Source: Microbacterium pygmaeum (lineage in GTDB: Bacteria; Actinomycetota; Actinomycetes; Actinomycetales; Microbacteriaceae). Taken from it: a stretch of 64,000 bases of DNA. The DNA is taken from assembly GCF_900100885.1 (NCBI RefSeq), contig NZ_LT629692.1, forward strand, positions 3,348,001 through 3,412,000. The letters run 5' to 3'. The translations under genes were made by a program, and so were the position numbers. Under the pieces are notes generated by a model. The model ran no database searches. It saw nothing but the letters and a program-made list of their open reading frames with translations, and was not told the origin of the DNA. Shown piece by piece: positions 1-8,420 of the stretch. Numbering within the stretch: the first letter of the stretch is position 1; the number at the start of each line of letters is the position of its first letter.

Positions 1-125
1 GCGTAGATGAAGAAGTCGTACCACTCGACCGTGGTCCCGACGACGGTCGCGAAGACCACGCGCCTGCGGTCTGCGGTGGTGGCGATGGTTCCGGTGGGTG
101 TAAATCCTTGCGGCGGTGCGGACAT
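1..125 (-). CDS. MHS-family MFS transporter, N-terminus only (cut by window edge)
   Basis: Reading leftwards from ATG at 125 gives 41 residues that end in GTTVEWYDFFIYA, the hallmark of TM helix 1 in the metabolite:H+ symporter (MHS) branch of the major facilitator superfamily (ProP/ShiA/KgtP type). A GGAG-like ribosome site lies a few bases before the start. The gene runs off the left edge, so length and substrate cannot be judged. It is transcribed away from the homoprotocatechuate operon across about 110 bp that holds a palindrome, so uptake of a hydroxyphenylacetate-type acid is a reasonable but unproven guess. Confidence 0.75.
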   Translation of the reverse strand, partial: MSAPPQGFTPTGTIATTADRRRVVFATVVGTTVEWYDFFIY

Positions 126-199
126 GTGTGACTCCAGTGTCGGTCGACTTCGCTGTCAGGCAGGTCCGGTCTGCGGGACTTGCCGGGGGTTCTCAGATA

Positions 200-217
200 A
201 TATACGATTTCGGATAT
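200..217. promoter_or_regulatory. Imperfect palindrome in the divergent hpa/MHS promoter region; candidate GntR operator
   Basis: The 18-bp sequence ATATACGATTTCGGATAT matches its reverse complement at 14 of 18 positions (half-site ATxCGA, 2-bp centre). It sits in the only AT-rich patch between the two divergent genes, overlaps a -10 like TAATAT, and ends 21 bp before the FAH-RraA start. The FCD-type GntR regulator encoded two genes downstream is the obvious candidate ligand. That link is inference. Confidence 0.4.
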
Positions 218-238
218 CACGCAAGAGCGAGGGGGCTC

Positions 239-1786
239 ATGAGCAATTCGACGGATGCCGGAACCGACGCGTTCGGGTCGTTGCCCACGCGTCCAGGCAA
301 GATCATCGCGATCCACCTGAGCTACGCGTCCCGGGCCGATCAGCGAGGCCGCCGGCCCGATGCACCGTCGTATTTCCTCAAGCCGTCCAGTTCCCTCGCC
401 GCCTCCGGCGACGAGATCGAACGGCCCGCCGGCACCGAGCTGCTCGCGTTCGAGGGCGAGATCGCGCTCGTGATCGGCACAGCGGCGAAGCGTGTCGCGC
501 GATCCGACGCGTGGGACCACGTCGCGTGGGTGACGGCGTCCAACGACTTCGGCCTGTACGACCTGCGCGCCAACGACAAGGGATCCAACGTCCGCTCGAA
601 GGGCGGGGACGGATTCACGCCGATCGGCCCGGCGTTGATCGATGCGCGTGCGGTGGATCCCGGCGCGCTGCGCGTGCGCACCTGGGTCGACGGTGAGCTC
701 GCACAGGATGACACGACAGCCGGACTCCTCTTCCCGCTCGCGCAGATCGTCGCCGACCTCTCCCAGCACTTCACGCTCGAGCCCGGCGACGTCATCCTCA
801 CCGGCACGCCTGCGGGTTCGTCCGTCGTCGAGCCGGGGTCGGTGGTCGAGGTGGAGGTCGACGCACCGGACCTCGGGGTGACCTCGGGGCGCCTGCGCAC
901 CACGGTGACCCAGGGCGCAGCATCCTTCGACGCGGCTCTCGGATCGCTTCCCGCCGTCGACGACACTCAGCGCGCCGAGGCGTGGGGTTCGCGTAAGGCT
1001 GCAGGGCTGCCGACGGTCGAGGCCTCGGCGACAGGAGATCCGGCGAGCGCAGGACGATCCGCGGCCGATGCTCCTGTTCCGGCCGGATCCCCTGTTCTGA
1101 GTGCGCAGTTGCGCGCGAAGCTCGAAGGCGTCCCGGTGGCCGCACTCAGCGCCCAGCTGCGCAAGCGCGGACTGAACAACGTCACCATCGACGGCGTGAC
1201 CCCCATGCACCCCGGCACGAGGATCGTCGGCACGGCGAAGACCCTGCGGTTCGTCCCCGCCCGTGAAGACCTGTTCGCCTCGCACGGCGGAGGCTACAAC
1301 GCGCAGAAGCGGGCGTTCGACGAGGTGGCCGAGGGCGAGATCCTCGTGATCGAGGCCCGCGGCGAGACGGGCTCCGGCACGCTCGGCGACATCCTCGCGC
1401 TCCGCGCGAAGACCCGCGGCGCGGCCGGCATCATCACCGACGGCGGGGTGCGCGACTACGACGCGGTCGCCGCGATCGGCATCCCGGTCTACTCCGCGGG
1501 TGCACACCCCGCGGTGCTCGGCCGCAAGCACGTCCCGTGGGATGTGGATGTGACGATCGGATGCGGCGGCACGACGATCCAGCCGGGTGACATCCTCGTG
1601 GGCGACTCGGACGGGGTCCTCGTGATCCCGCCCGCCGTCGCCGAGGAGGTGGCCGATGCGGCGCTGGAGCAGGAGGAGCAGGACGCCTGGATCGCGGAGC
1701 AGGTCGCTGCGGGGCATCCGGTCGACGGCCTCTTCCCGCCCGACGCCGAGTGGAAGGCGAGGTACGACGCATGGCGGAGTCGATGA
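239..1786 (+). CDS. Fumarylacetoacetate hydrolase-RraA fusion, HpaG-like
   Basis: The 515-residue protein joins two families. Residues about 20-220 are a fumarylacetoacetate hydrolase domain (EGEIALVIG, NDFGLYDLR and TGTPAGSSVV are the metal- and substrate-binding signatures), the fold of HpaG, which decarboxylates and isomerises the ring-opened acid in the homoprotocatechuate pathway. Residues about 290-505 are an RraA/HMG-aldolase-like domain with LGDILALRAK and DGGVRDYDAV, keeping the Arg-Asp pair used by the 4-hydroxy-4-methyl-2-oxoglutarate aldolases and oxaloacetate decarboxylases. An Ala/Pro-rich linker separates them. The start at 239 has GAGGGGG upstream; an in-frame extension to 116 lacks a ribosome site. 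It heads the hpa operon and its stop overlaps the regulator gene. The role of the RraA half is not known to me. Confidence 0.85.
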   Translation: MSNSTDAGTDAFGSLPTRPGKIIAIHLSYASRADQRGRRPDAPSYFLKPSSSLAASGDEIERPAGTELLAFEGEIALVIGTAAKRVARSDAWDHVAWVTASNDFGLYDLRANDKGSNVRSKGGDGFTPIGPALIDARAVDPGALRVRTWVDGELAQDDTTAGLLFPLAQIVADLSQHFTLEPGDVILTGTPAGSSVVEPGSVVEVEVDAPDLGVTSGRLRTTVTQGAASFDAALGSLPAVDDTQRAEAWGSRKAAGLPTVEASATGDPASAGRSAADAPVPAGSPVLSAQLRAKLEGVPVAALSAQLRKRGLNNVTIDGVTPMHPGTRIVGTAKTLRFVPAREDLFASHGGGYNAQKRAFDEVAEGEILVIEARGETGSGTLGDILALRAKTRGAAGIITDGGVRDYDAVAAIGIPVYSAGAHPAVLGRKHVPWDVDVTIGCGGTTIQPGDILVGDSDGVLVIPPAVAEEVADAALEQEEQDAWIAEQVAAGHPVDGLFPPDAEWKARYDAWRSR

Positions 1787-2460
1787 CATCCACCCAGAGC
1801 AAATCGCAGCGGGCGTACCGGTGGATCAAGGAGCGCATCGCGGGCCAGGAGTTCACGCCCGGCTACCGGCTCGTGCTCGGCTCGATCGCCGGAGAGCTCG
1901 ACATGAGCGTCGTGCCGGTGCGCGAGGCGATCCGCCAGCTCGAGGCCGAGGGGCTGGTCACGTTCGAGCGGAATGTCGGCGCGCACGTCTCGATGGTGGA
2001 CGACTCGCAGTACCGCTTCAGCATGCAGGCGCTCGGCATCCTCGAAGGCACCGCGACCGCGCTGGCCGCACGGCACCTGGACGCGGACGACATCCGCCGC
2101 GCCCGGGAGCTCAACGAGCGGATGATCGAGACGCTCGGCCACTTCGACCCCAAGTCCTTCACCGCGCTGAACCATGAGTTCCACGCGATCCTGTACTCGA
2201 AGTGCGCCAACCCGCGCGTGCTCGAGCTCGTGAACGCGGAGTGGGGGCGGCTCGGTCACCTCCGCGATTCGACGTTCAGCTTCGTCCCCGGCCGGGCCGC
2301 CGAGTCCGTCGCGGAGCACGAGAACATCCTCCGGCTCATCGAGGGCGGCGCCCCCCTGGGCGAGATCGAGAAGGTGGCGCGACGCCATCGGTCGGCCACC
2401 CTCGACGCCTACCTCATCCACGAACATCCTGACGAGGCCTTCGGCCTCCCCGCCCTCTGA
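1771..2460 (+). CDS. GntR-family (FCD) transcriptional regulator of the hpa operon
   Basis: The 229-residue protein has an N-terminal winged helix-turn-helix (about residues 10-75, with VPVREAIRQLEAEGLV, the GntR recognition helix and wing) and an all-helical FCD effector domain (about 85-225), whose His/Asp metal-carboxylate pocket usually binds an organic acid. Start: ATG 1771 has GCGAGG 8 nt upstream; ATG 1783 would give an exact ATGA overlap with the previous stop but only a short-spaced GGAG. Placed inside the operon, it is probably a local repressor sensing a pathway acid and acting at the palindrome near 200-217. Confidence 0.88.
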   Translation: MAESMTSTQSKSQRAYRWIKERIAGQEFTPGYRLVLGSIAGELDMSVVPVREAIRQLEAEGLVTFERNVGAHVSMVDDSQYRFSMQALGILEGTATALAARHLDADDIRRARELNERMIETLGHFDPKSFTALNHEFHAILYSKCANPRVLELVNAEWGRLGHLRDSTFSFVPGRAAESVAEHENILRLIEGGAPLGEIEKVARRHRSATLDAYLIHEHPDEAFGLPAL

Positions 2461-2478
2461 GAATCTGCGAGGTACCCC

Positions 2479-3999
2479 TTGAGCGAGACCACCCTGGTCA
2501 CGGACGCGCACCGCGTGCCGGACGACCTGCCCACGCGCGTCCAGCACTACATCGACGGCGAGTTCGTCGACTCGATCGACGGCGACACGTTCGACGTGCT
2601 CGATCCGGTCACCAACGAGACATATCTGCAGGCGGCCGCCGGCAAGAAGGCCGACATCGACCGGGCCGTGTCGGCCGCCCGGCGTGCGTTCACCGAGGGA
2701 CCCTGGCCGCGGATGCTGCCGCGCGAACGCTCCCGCATCCTGCACCGGATCGCCGACATCGTCGAGTCGCGCGATGCTCGCCTGGCCGAACTCGAGTCGT
2801 TCGACTCGGGTCTGCCGATCACACAGGCGCTGGGTCAGGCCCGGCGGGCGGCGGAGAACTTCCGCTTCTTCGCCGACCTGATCGTCGCGCAGACCGATGA
2901 CGCGTTCAAGGTCCCCGGGCGGCAGCTGAATTACGTCAACCGCAAGCCGATCGGCGTCGCCGGGCTCATCACGCCGTGGAACACGCCCTTCATGCTCGAG
3001 TCGTGGAAGCTGGGCCCGGCCCTTGCCACCGGCAACACGGTGGTGCTCAAGCCCGCGGAGTTCACGCCGCTGTCGGCGTCGCTGTGGGCCGGGATCTTCG
3101 AGGAGGCAGGGCTCCCGAAGGGCGCCTTCAACCTCGTGAACGGGCTCGGCGAGGACGCGGGTGACGCGCTGGTGAAGCATCCGGACGTCCCCCTCATCTC
3201 GTTCACCGGTGAGAGCTCGACGGGGAAGCTGATCTTCGGCAACGCAGCGCCCTTCCTCAAGGGCCTGTCCATGGAGCTCGGCGGCAAGTCCCCCGCGGTC
3301 GTGTTCGCCGACGCCGACCTGGAGGCGGCGATCGACGCGACGATCTTCGGCGTGTTCTCGCTCAACGGCGAGCGCTGCACCGCGGGCTCGCGGATCCTCG
3401 TGCAGCGCGAGATCTACGACGAGTTCGTGCAGCGCTATGCGGCCCAGGCATCCCGCGTCATCGTGGGCTATCCGCACGACCCGGCGACCGAGGTCGGCGC
3501 ACTCGTGCATCCCGAGCACTACGACAAGGTGATGCGCTACGTCGAGCTCGGCAAGACGGAGGGCCGGCTCGTGGCCGGCGGGGGCCGCCCCGACGGATTC
3601 GAGACCGGGAACTTCGTCTCGCCGACGGTCTTCGCCGACGTCGCCCCGGACGCGCGGATCTTCCAGGAGGAGATCTTCGGCCCGGTCGTCGCGATCACGC
3701 CGTTCGACACCGACGAGGAGGCGCTCGCGCTCGCCAACGACACCAGGTACGGGCTGGCCGCCTACGTGTGGACGAGCGACCTGAAGCGGGCGCACAACTT
3801 CGCCCAGTCGGTCGAGGCCGGGATGGTGTGGCTCAACTCGAACAACGTGCGGGACCTCCGCACCCCGTTCGGCGGGGTCAAGGCCTCGGGACTGGGTCAC
3901 GAGGGCGGCTACCGCTCCATCGACTTCTACACCGACCAGCAGGCCGTGCACATCACGCTCGGCGAGGCCCACAACCCGACCTTCGGCAAAGGAGCCTGA
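2479..3999 (+). CDS. hpaE: 5-carboxymethyl-2-hydroxymuconate semialdehyde dehydrogenase
   Basis: A 506-residue NAD(P)-dependent aldehyde dehydrogenase. It has the general base Glu266 in MELGGKSP and the nucleophile Cys300 in NGERCTAGSRI, plus the cofactor-binding TPWNTPF and SFTGESSTGK motifs. The family and position directly before the ring-cleavage dioxygenase point to oxidation of the semialdehyde made from homoprotocatechuate (HpaE/HpcC). The start is a TTG at 2479, chosen because GCGAGG lies 6 nt upstream and the first residues match the family start. Only 18 nt separate it from the regulator and 1 nt from hpaD, so it is co-transcribed. Confidence 0.88.
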   Translation: MSETTLVTDAHRVPDDLPTRVQHYIDGEFVDSIDGDTFDVLDPVTNETYLQAAAGKKADIDRAVSAARRAFTEGPWPRMLPRERSRILHRIADIVESRDARLAELESFDSGLPITQALGQARRAAENFRFFADLIVAQTDDAFKVPGRQLNYVNRKPIGVAGLITPWNTPFMLESWKLGPALATGNTVVLKPAEFTPLSASLWAGIFEEAGLPKGAFNLVNGLGEDAGDALVKHPDVPLISFTGESSTGKLIFGNAAPFLKGLSMELGGKSPAVVFADADLEAAIDATIFGVFSLNGERCTAGSRILVQREIYDEFVQRYAAQASRVIVGYPHDPATEVGALVHPEHYDKVMRYVELGKTEGRLVAGGGRPDGFETGNFVSPTVFADVAPDARIFQEEIFGPVVAITPFDTDEEALALANDTRYGLAAYVWTSDLKRAHNFAQSVEAGMVWLNSNNVRDLRTPFGGVKASGLGHEGGYRSIDFYTDQQAVHITLGEAHNPTFGKGA

Positions 4000-4000
4000 G

Positions 4001-5143
4001 ATGACCGACCGCTCGCACATGACCCGCACCTCGTCGGGATTCTTCGTCTCGCAGGAGGCGCCGATCTTCTCAGGCAACCCGGTGCCGACGCCGCAGGCCG
4101 CTCCGCCGGACATCCTGCGCTGCGCGTACATGGAACTCGTCGTCACCGACCTCGCCGCCTCGCGCGAGTTCTACGTCGATGTGCTCGGGCTGCACGTCAC
4201 CGAGGAGGACGACGAGGCGATCTACCTCCGCTCCACCGAGGAGTTCATCCACCACAACCTGGTGCTGCGCCGGGGGCCGATCGCCGCGGTGGCCGCATTC
4301 TCCTATCGCGTGCGCAGCCCCGAAGACCTCGATCGCGCGGTCGCCTTCTACGAGGAACTCGGATGCCGCGTCGAACGGCGCTCCGACGGCTTCACGAAGG
4401 GCATCGGCGATTCGGTCCGTGTCGAGGATCCGCTCGGCTTCCCGTACGAGTTCTTCTTCCAGACCGAGCACGTCGAGCGCCTCTCGTGGCGGTACGACCT
4501 CTACATCCCCGGCGAGCTGGTCCGACTGGACCACTTCAACCAGGTGACCCCCGACGTTCCCCGAGCCGTCAACTTCATGCAGTCGCTCGGCTTCCGCGTC
4601 ACCGAGGACATCCAGGACGAGGAGGGCACGGTCTACGCCGCGTGGATGCGCCGCAAGCCCACCGTGCACGACACCGCGATGACCGGGGGCGACGGACCCC
4701 GCATGCACCACGTCTGCTTCTCGACGCACGAGAAGCACAACATCCTCGCGATCTGCGACAAGCTCGGCGCGCTGCGCCGGTCCGACGCGATCGAGCGCGG
4801 GCCCGGCCGCCACGGCGTCAGCAACGCGTTCTACCTCTATCTGCGTGACCCCGACGGCCATCGCGTCGAGGTCTACACGCAGGACTACTACACCGGCGAC
4901 CCCGACAACCCGGTCATCACCTGGGACGTCCACGACAACCAGCGACGCGACTGGTGGGGCAACCCCGTGGTCCCCAGCTGGTACACGGAGGCATCCCTCG
5001 TCCTGGATCTGGACGGCAATCCGCAGCCGGTGCACTCGCGCACCGACTCCAGCGAGATGGCCGTCACGATCGGCGCCGACGGGTTCAGCTACACCCGGCC
5101 GGACGAGCACGCCGGCGAGTACAAGCTCGGCAACCAGCTGTGA
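4001..5143 (+). CDS. hpaD: 3,4-dihydroxyphenylacetate 2,3-dioxygenase (extradiol, type I)
   Basis: A 380-residue two-domain vicinal-oxygen-chelate dioxygenase that opens the homoprotocatechuate ring at the 2,3 bond. The metal triad is His178 (RLDHFNQV), His237 (RMHHVCF) and Glu290 (HRVEVYTQDYY); their spacing equals that of the Brevibacterium fuscum enzyme (His155, His214, Glu267) as I recall it. Length is also normal for that Fe-dependent group. AAAGGAG lies 7 nt before ATG 4001. It is the step that commits the substrate to this meta-cleavage route. No HpaBC monooxygenase is seen in the window, so the route to the catechol must be encoded elsewhere. Confidence 0.92.
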   Translation: MTDRSHMTRTSSGFFVSQEAPIFSGNPVPTPQAAPPDILRCAYMELVVTDLAASREFYVDVLGLHVTEEDDEAIYLRSTEEFIHHNLVLRRGPIAAVAAFSYRVRSPEDLDRAVAFYEELGCRVERRSDGFTKGIGDSVRVEDPLGFPYEFFFQTEHVERLSWRYDLYIPGELVRLDHFNQVTPDVPRAVNFMQSLGFRVTEDIQDEEGTVYAAWMRRKPTVHDTAMTGGDGPRMHHVCFSTHEKHNILAICDKLGALRRSDAIERGPGRHGVSNAFYLYLRDPDGHRVEVYTQDYYTGDPDNPVITWDVHDNQRRDWWGNPVVPSWYTEASLVLDLDGNPQPVHSRTDSSEMAVTIGADGFSYTRPDEHAGEYKLGNQL

Positions 5144-5156
5144 CCGGCCGCACGCC

Positions 5157-5219
5157 CCGCGAGACTTCGCGGATGTCACGTCCGGCGGGCGTTTCGGAGA
5201 CATCTGCGAAGTCTCGCGG
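5157..5219. repeat. REP-like long inverted repeat, copy 1
   Basis: Two 21-nt arms (5157-5177 and 5199-5219) match at 20 of 21 positions around a 21-nt loop. Each arm begins at its outer end with CCGCGAGACTTCGC. It fills most of the 105-bp gap between hpaD and hpaH. The outer arm sequence returns near 59457-59517, so this is a dispersed palindromic repeat and not a gene-specific terminator. Confidence 0.75.
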
Positions 5220-5248
5220 CGCGCTCGACCGCCGAAGGAGGACGACGG

Positions 5249-6034
5249 ATGCTGGATGACGCAACGATCGCCGCGATCGCGGGCGAACTCGCCGAGGCCG
5301 ATCGCACACACGCCGTGATCCCCCGGATCACGGCACGCCACCCGGACGCGACGATCGAGGACTCGTACGCCATCCAGGGGGTGTGGCGCGATCAGAACAT
5401 CGCCGCAGGACGCCGACTGGTCGGCCGCAAGATCGGCCTGACATCGAAGGCGATGCAGGAGGCCACCGGCATCAGCGAGCCCGACTACGGCGTGATGTTC
5501 GATGACACGGTGTATCGCAGCGGTGCCGAGATCCCCGTGTCGAACTTCTCGAACGTGCGCGTCGAAGTGGAGCTGGCGTTCGTGCTGAAGCATCCGCTCG
5601 AAGGACCCGAGTGCACCCTCGATGACGCGCTCGCGGCCATCGACTATGCCGTCCCCGCCCTGGAGGTCCTCAACTCCCACATCGAGCTGGAGGGGCGCAC
5701 GATCGTCGACACGATCTCGGACAACGCCGCCTACGGGGCGATGGTCCTGGGTGACGTGCACAAACGGCCCGACGAGATCGACCTTCGCTGGGTGCCCGGG
5801 CTGCTCTACCGCAACGGCGAGATCACCGAGACTGGTGTCGCAGCGGGTGTGCTGGATCACCCGGCCCGCGGCGTCGCGTGGCTGGCCAACAAATTCGCCC
5901 ATCACGGCGCCCGGCTCGAAGCGGGTGAGATCATCCTCGCCGGATCGTTCACGAGGCCGATGTGGGTCTCGCGCGGCGACGATGTCCTCTGCGATTACGG
6001 ACCGATGGGAAGGATCACATGCCGCTTCGTCTAG
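5249..6034 (+). CDS. hpaH: 2-oxo-hept-4-ene-1,7-dioate hydratase
   Basis: A 261-residue enzyme of the FAH-like hydratase superfamily that adds water to 2-oxohept-4-ene-1,7-dioate. Its metal ligands Glu106, Glu108 (VEVELAF) and Glu139 (ALEVLNS) fall at the same numbers I recall for Escherichia coli HpcG. ATG 5249 follows AAGGAGG by 7 nt. It is separated from hpaD by the REP-like repeat, the widest gap in the operon, but overlaps hpaI by 16 nt, so the last two steps are translationally linked. Confidence 0.92.
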   Translation: MLDDATIAAIAGELAEADRTHAVIPRITARHPDATIEDSYAIQGVWRDQNIAAGRRLVGRKIGLTSKAMQEATGISEPDYGVMFDDTVYRSGAEIPVSNFSNVRVEVELAFVLKHPLEGPECTLDDALAAIDYAVPALEVLNSHIELEGRTIVDTISDNAAYGAMVLGDVHKRPDEIDLRWVPGLLYRNGEITETGVAAGVLDHPARGVAWLANKFAHHGARLEAGEIILAGSFTRPMWVSRGDDVLCDYGPMGRITCRFV

Positions 6035-6822
6035 ACCCCACCTTCCGGGATGCGCTGGCCGCGGCGTCCCGCCCCCTTGCCGGCATCTGGGTGTGCTCGG
6101 GCTCGCCCCTGGTGGCCGAGATCTGCGCCGGATCCGGCATGGACTGGACCCTCATCGACATGGAGCACTCCCCCAACGGCCTGGAATCGGTGCTCGCGCA
6201 GCTGCAGGCCATCGCCGCGTACCCGATCACGCCGCTCGTGCGGGTGCCGATCGGCGACGTCGTCACGATCAAGCAGGTGCTCGACCTCGGTGCGCAGAAT
6301 CTCCTCGTGCCGATGATCTCCAGCGCGGCGGAGGCGGCGGCGGCCGTCGCGGCCGTCCGCTACCCCCCGCTCGGCGGCCGCGGGATCGGCAACGCCCTGG
6401 CCCGCTCGGGGCGGTGGAACCGCGTCGAGGGATACCTCGAGAACGCGGCCGACCATGTCTCGCTGTTCGTGCAGATCGAGACCGCAGCGGGAGTGGATGC
6501 CGCGGCCGAGATCGCCGCCGTGGACGGCGTCGACGGGGTGTTCGTGGGCCCCTCCGACCTCTCCGCCTCGATGGGGGTGCTCGGCCAGCAGACGCATCCC
6601 GATGTCGAGGCGGCGGTGCTGCGCACGTTCGACGCGGTGCGCGCGGCAGGCAAACCGGTCGGCGTGAATGCCTTCGACCCGGCCGTCGCCGACCGGTATC
6701 TCGCCGCCGGCGCATCGTTCGTGCTCGTCGGGGCGGACGTGGCCCTTCTGGCGCGCGGATCGGAGGCGCTGGCAGCCCGCTTCATCCCCGCTGCAGACGA
6801 CCCCGCCCGCGCCTCGTACTGA
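6019..6822 (+). CDS. hpaI: 4-hydroxy-2-oxoheptanedioate aldolase
   Basis: A 267-residue class II HpcH/HpaI aldolase that splits 4-hydroxy-2-oxoheptanedioate into pyruvate and succinate semialdehyde. The active-site set is His50 (DMEHSPN), Arg75 (LVRVPIGD), metal ligands Glu154 (VQIETAAG) and Asp180 (GPSDLSASMG). Each lies exactly five positions after the E. coli HpaI residues as I remember them (45, 70, 149, 175). The start at 6019 has GGGAAGGA just upstream and lies inside the end of hpaH. It closes the operon. Confidence 0.92.
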   Translation: MPLRLDPTFRDALAAASRPLAGIWVCSGSPLVAEICAGSGMDWTLIDMEHSPNGLESVLAQLQAIAAYPITPLVRVPIGDVVTIKQVLDLGAQNLLVPMISSAAEAAAAVAAVRYPPLGGRGIGNALARSGRWNRVEGYLENAADHVSLFVQIETAAGVDAAAEIAAVDGVDGVFVGPSDLSASMGVLGQQTHPDVEAAVLRTFDAVRAAGKPVGVNAFDPAVADRYLAAGASFVLVGADVALLARGSEALAARFIPAADDPARASY

Positions 6823-6895
6823 TCGGAGGACCCGGCGGGACGCGCCGTCGGTGTCAAGCCCCCGACCGCGACCCACAACCGTAACGTCGACGTGC

Positions 6896-6901
6896 CACGC
6901 T
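6896..6901 (+). promoter_or_regulatory. -10 like element, leaderless geometry
   Basis: CACGCT ends exactly 6 nt before ATG 6908, which would put the transcript start at the start codon. No Shine-Dalgarno sequence is visible. The same hexamer and spacing recur before the gene at 7747. The -35 is weak. Confidence 0.4.
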
Positions 6902-6907
6902 GTGAGC

Positions 6908-7705
6908 ATGAAGAGAGACGTCGCGAGCCGCATCGAACTGGACATCACCGAGCCCGCCGAGATGGTGTTCTCGATGGCCGTCAGCCGCCACCACACCCCC
7001 GTCGCCGAGCACATCTCCTTCACGCTCGACGGCCAGGCGCTCGAGTTCGAGCAGATCAACGATGCGCACGGCACGCGCCTGCACCGGGTGCAGAGCCCCG
7101 TCGGTCACCTCGTCGCCGCCTACGACGCCTCGATCGTCGGCGAGGCGGAGGCGACGGTGGCCAATGCCACCGACCTGGTGGTCTATCGCCGCCCGAGCCG
7201 GTACGCCGAATCCGACGCCCTCGGCCCGACCGCCTTCGCTGAGTTCGGCGGGATCACCGATGAGACGGAGCTGCTGACCTCGATCGCGTCCTGGGTGGGG
7301 ACGCATCTCGCGTATGTGAGCGGCTCGAGCCTGCCCACCGACGGTGCCATCCGGACGCTGCTCGCGCGTCAGGGCGTCTGCCGCGACTACGCACACCTCA
7401 CGGTCGCCCTGCTGCGCGCGCTGAACATCCCCGCGCGGCTGGTCTCGGTCTACGCGCCCGGTCTGTATCCGATGGACTTCCACGCGGTCGCCGAGGCATG
7501 GGTCGACGGCGCGTGGCGGGTCGTCGATGCGACGACCCTTGCTCCGCGTTCGTCCCTCGTGCGGATCGCGACCGGGCGCGATGCCGCGGACTCGGCATTC
7601 CTCACGACCATCTCCGGCCGAGTGACCCTGACCGGCATGGAGGTCACGGCCATCGTGGACACCCTCCCCAACGACGACCTGAGCGAACTCGTCGTCATGC
7701 ACTGA
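6908..7705 (+). CDS. Transglutaminase-like cysteine protease-fold protein
   Basis: 265 residues with a C-terminal transglutaminase-like core. The catalytic triad is Cys158 (RQGVCRDYAH), His192 (DFHAVAEAW) and Asp207 (WRVVDAT), all present and in the right order. Residues 1-120 form a beta-rich N-terminal part like that found ahead of this domain in many actinobacterial proteins. There is no signal peptide or membrane segment, so it should be cytoplasmic. Members are peptidases or amidases of mostly unknown target, so the substrate is open. The first ATG after a -10 like hexamer (6908) was chosen; an upstream in-frame extension overlaps hpaI coding and looks spurious. Confidence 0.8.
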   Translation: MKRDVASRIELDITEPAEMVFSMAVSRHHTPVAEHISFTLDGQALEFEQINDAHGTRLHRVQSPVGHLVAAYDASIVGEAEATVANATDLVVYRRPSRYAESDALGPTAFAEFGGITDETELLTSIASWVGTHLAYVSGSSLPTDGAIRTLLARQGVCRDYAHLTVALLRALNIPARLVSVYAPGLYPMDFHAVAEAWVDGAWRVVDATTLAPRSSLVRIATGRDAADSAFLTTISGRVTLTGMEVTAIVDTLPNDDLSELVVMH

Positions 7706-7734
7706 GCGGTCTCGTCCCGCCGGGGCGGACGTGG

Positions 7735-7740
7735 CACGCT
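7735..7740 (+). promoter_or_regulatory. -10 like element, leaderless geometry
   Basis: CACGCT ends 6 nt before ATG 7747, identical in sequence and spacing to the element before the transglutaminase-like gene. No ribosome binding site is visible. Confidence 0.4.
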
Positions 7741-7746
7741 GTACCC

Positions 7747-8319
7747 ATGAGGAAATGGGTCGTGCGGTTCGTCTCGCTGCTCCTGTTCAACATCGTGGTG
7801 CTGCTGGTCATCGGCTGGCTGACCCCCGCGCGCGTCGGGTGGTCGGCGCTGTGGGCGGGCATCCTCGTCACGGCGCTCACGATCTGGATCAAGCCGCTCA
7901 TCCACCGCTGGTTCCAGTCCATGGCCGCAAGATCCGCCGGCCAGCGCACGAAGGTCGGCGAGAAGGTCGTGCAGTTCGTCCTCGTCCTCGCGGTGGCCTT
8001 CCTGGTGTGGATCCTCGCGGTCGTCTTCTCGGGGATCACGATCGGCGGGGGCTTCTTCGGCGCGTTCTGGGGGTACGTGCTGCCCCCTGTGATCCTGGTG
8101 ATCGGCTGGGCGATCTACGACGCGATCGACGACCGCGTCGAGGCCCGGGCCGGTGCCCTCTACGACCGGGCGACCGGCGGACGGGCCGCAGCTGCGGCAC
8201 TGCAGACCACCGCGATCCCCGCGGTCCCGACGCCCGAGACCCGCGCAGCGCGCCGGGAACTGCAGGACGGACTCACCGAGGAGCAGCGCCGCATGCTGGA
8301 CGAACTCGGTAAGAGCTGA
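7747..8319 (+). CDS. Small integral membrane protein of unknown function
   Basis: 190 residues. The N-terminal 130 contain about four hydrophobic segments (about 8-26, 33-52, 75-95, 100-122). After these comes a soluble tail of about 65 residues rich in Ala, Arg and Glu. The helix layout weakly resembles the four-TM 'phage holin IV' family that is common as a chromosomal membrane protein, but nothing here suggests a phage. The start at 7747 follows a leaderless-type -10; the frame extends upstream without a ribosome site and overlaps the previous gene. Function unknown. Confidence 0.7.
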   Translation: MRKWVVRFVSLLLFNIVVLLVIGWLTPARVGWSALWAGILVTALTIWIKPLIHRWFQSMAARSAGQRTKVGEKVVQFVLVLAVAFLVWILAVVFSGITIGGGFFGAFWGYVLPPVILVIGWAIYDAIDDRVEARAGALYDRATGGRAAAAALQTTAIPAVPTPETRAARRELQDGLTEEQRRMLDELGKS

Positions 8320-8337
8320 CACCGCCATCCGCGGATC

Positions 8338-8364
8338 TGTCGATCGCGACGCCGCTCGATCGTC
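8338..8364 (+). promoter_or_regulatory. Candidate ECF-type promoter of the DGPF/sigma pair
   Basis: TGTCGA (8338-8343), a 17-nt spacer, then CGTC (8361-8364). TGTCGA is the -35 element I recall for ECF42 sigma factors, and CGTC is a usual ECF -10. It lies 57 nt before the DGPF gene, fitting autoregulation by the sigma factor of the same operon. Confidence 0.5.
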
Positions 8365-8420
8365 AACACAGTGTCAGAGGCCCTCGGAACCGAAGGCCGT
8401 TCACACCGAAGGACGAGATC

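Noticed and set aside
1489..4146. An 885-codon open frame on the - strand across the hpa genes
   Set aside because: It overlaps three real genes in antisense and shows the low-complexity, Arg/Val-rich composition of high-GC shadows; it has no ribosome site.
7747..8319. A phage holin, hinting at a prophage
   Set aside because: The resemblance is only the four-helix layout; no lysin, tail, integrase or att-like repeats are near.
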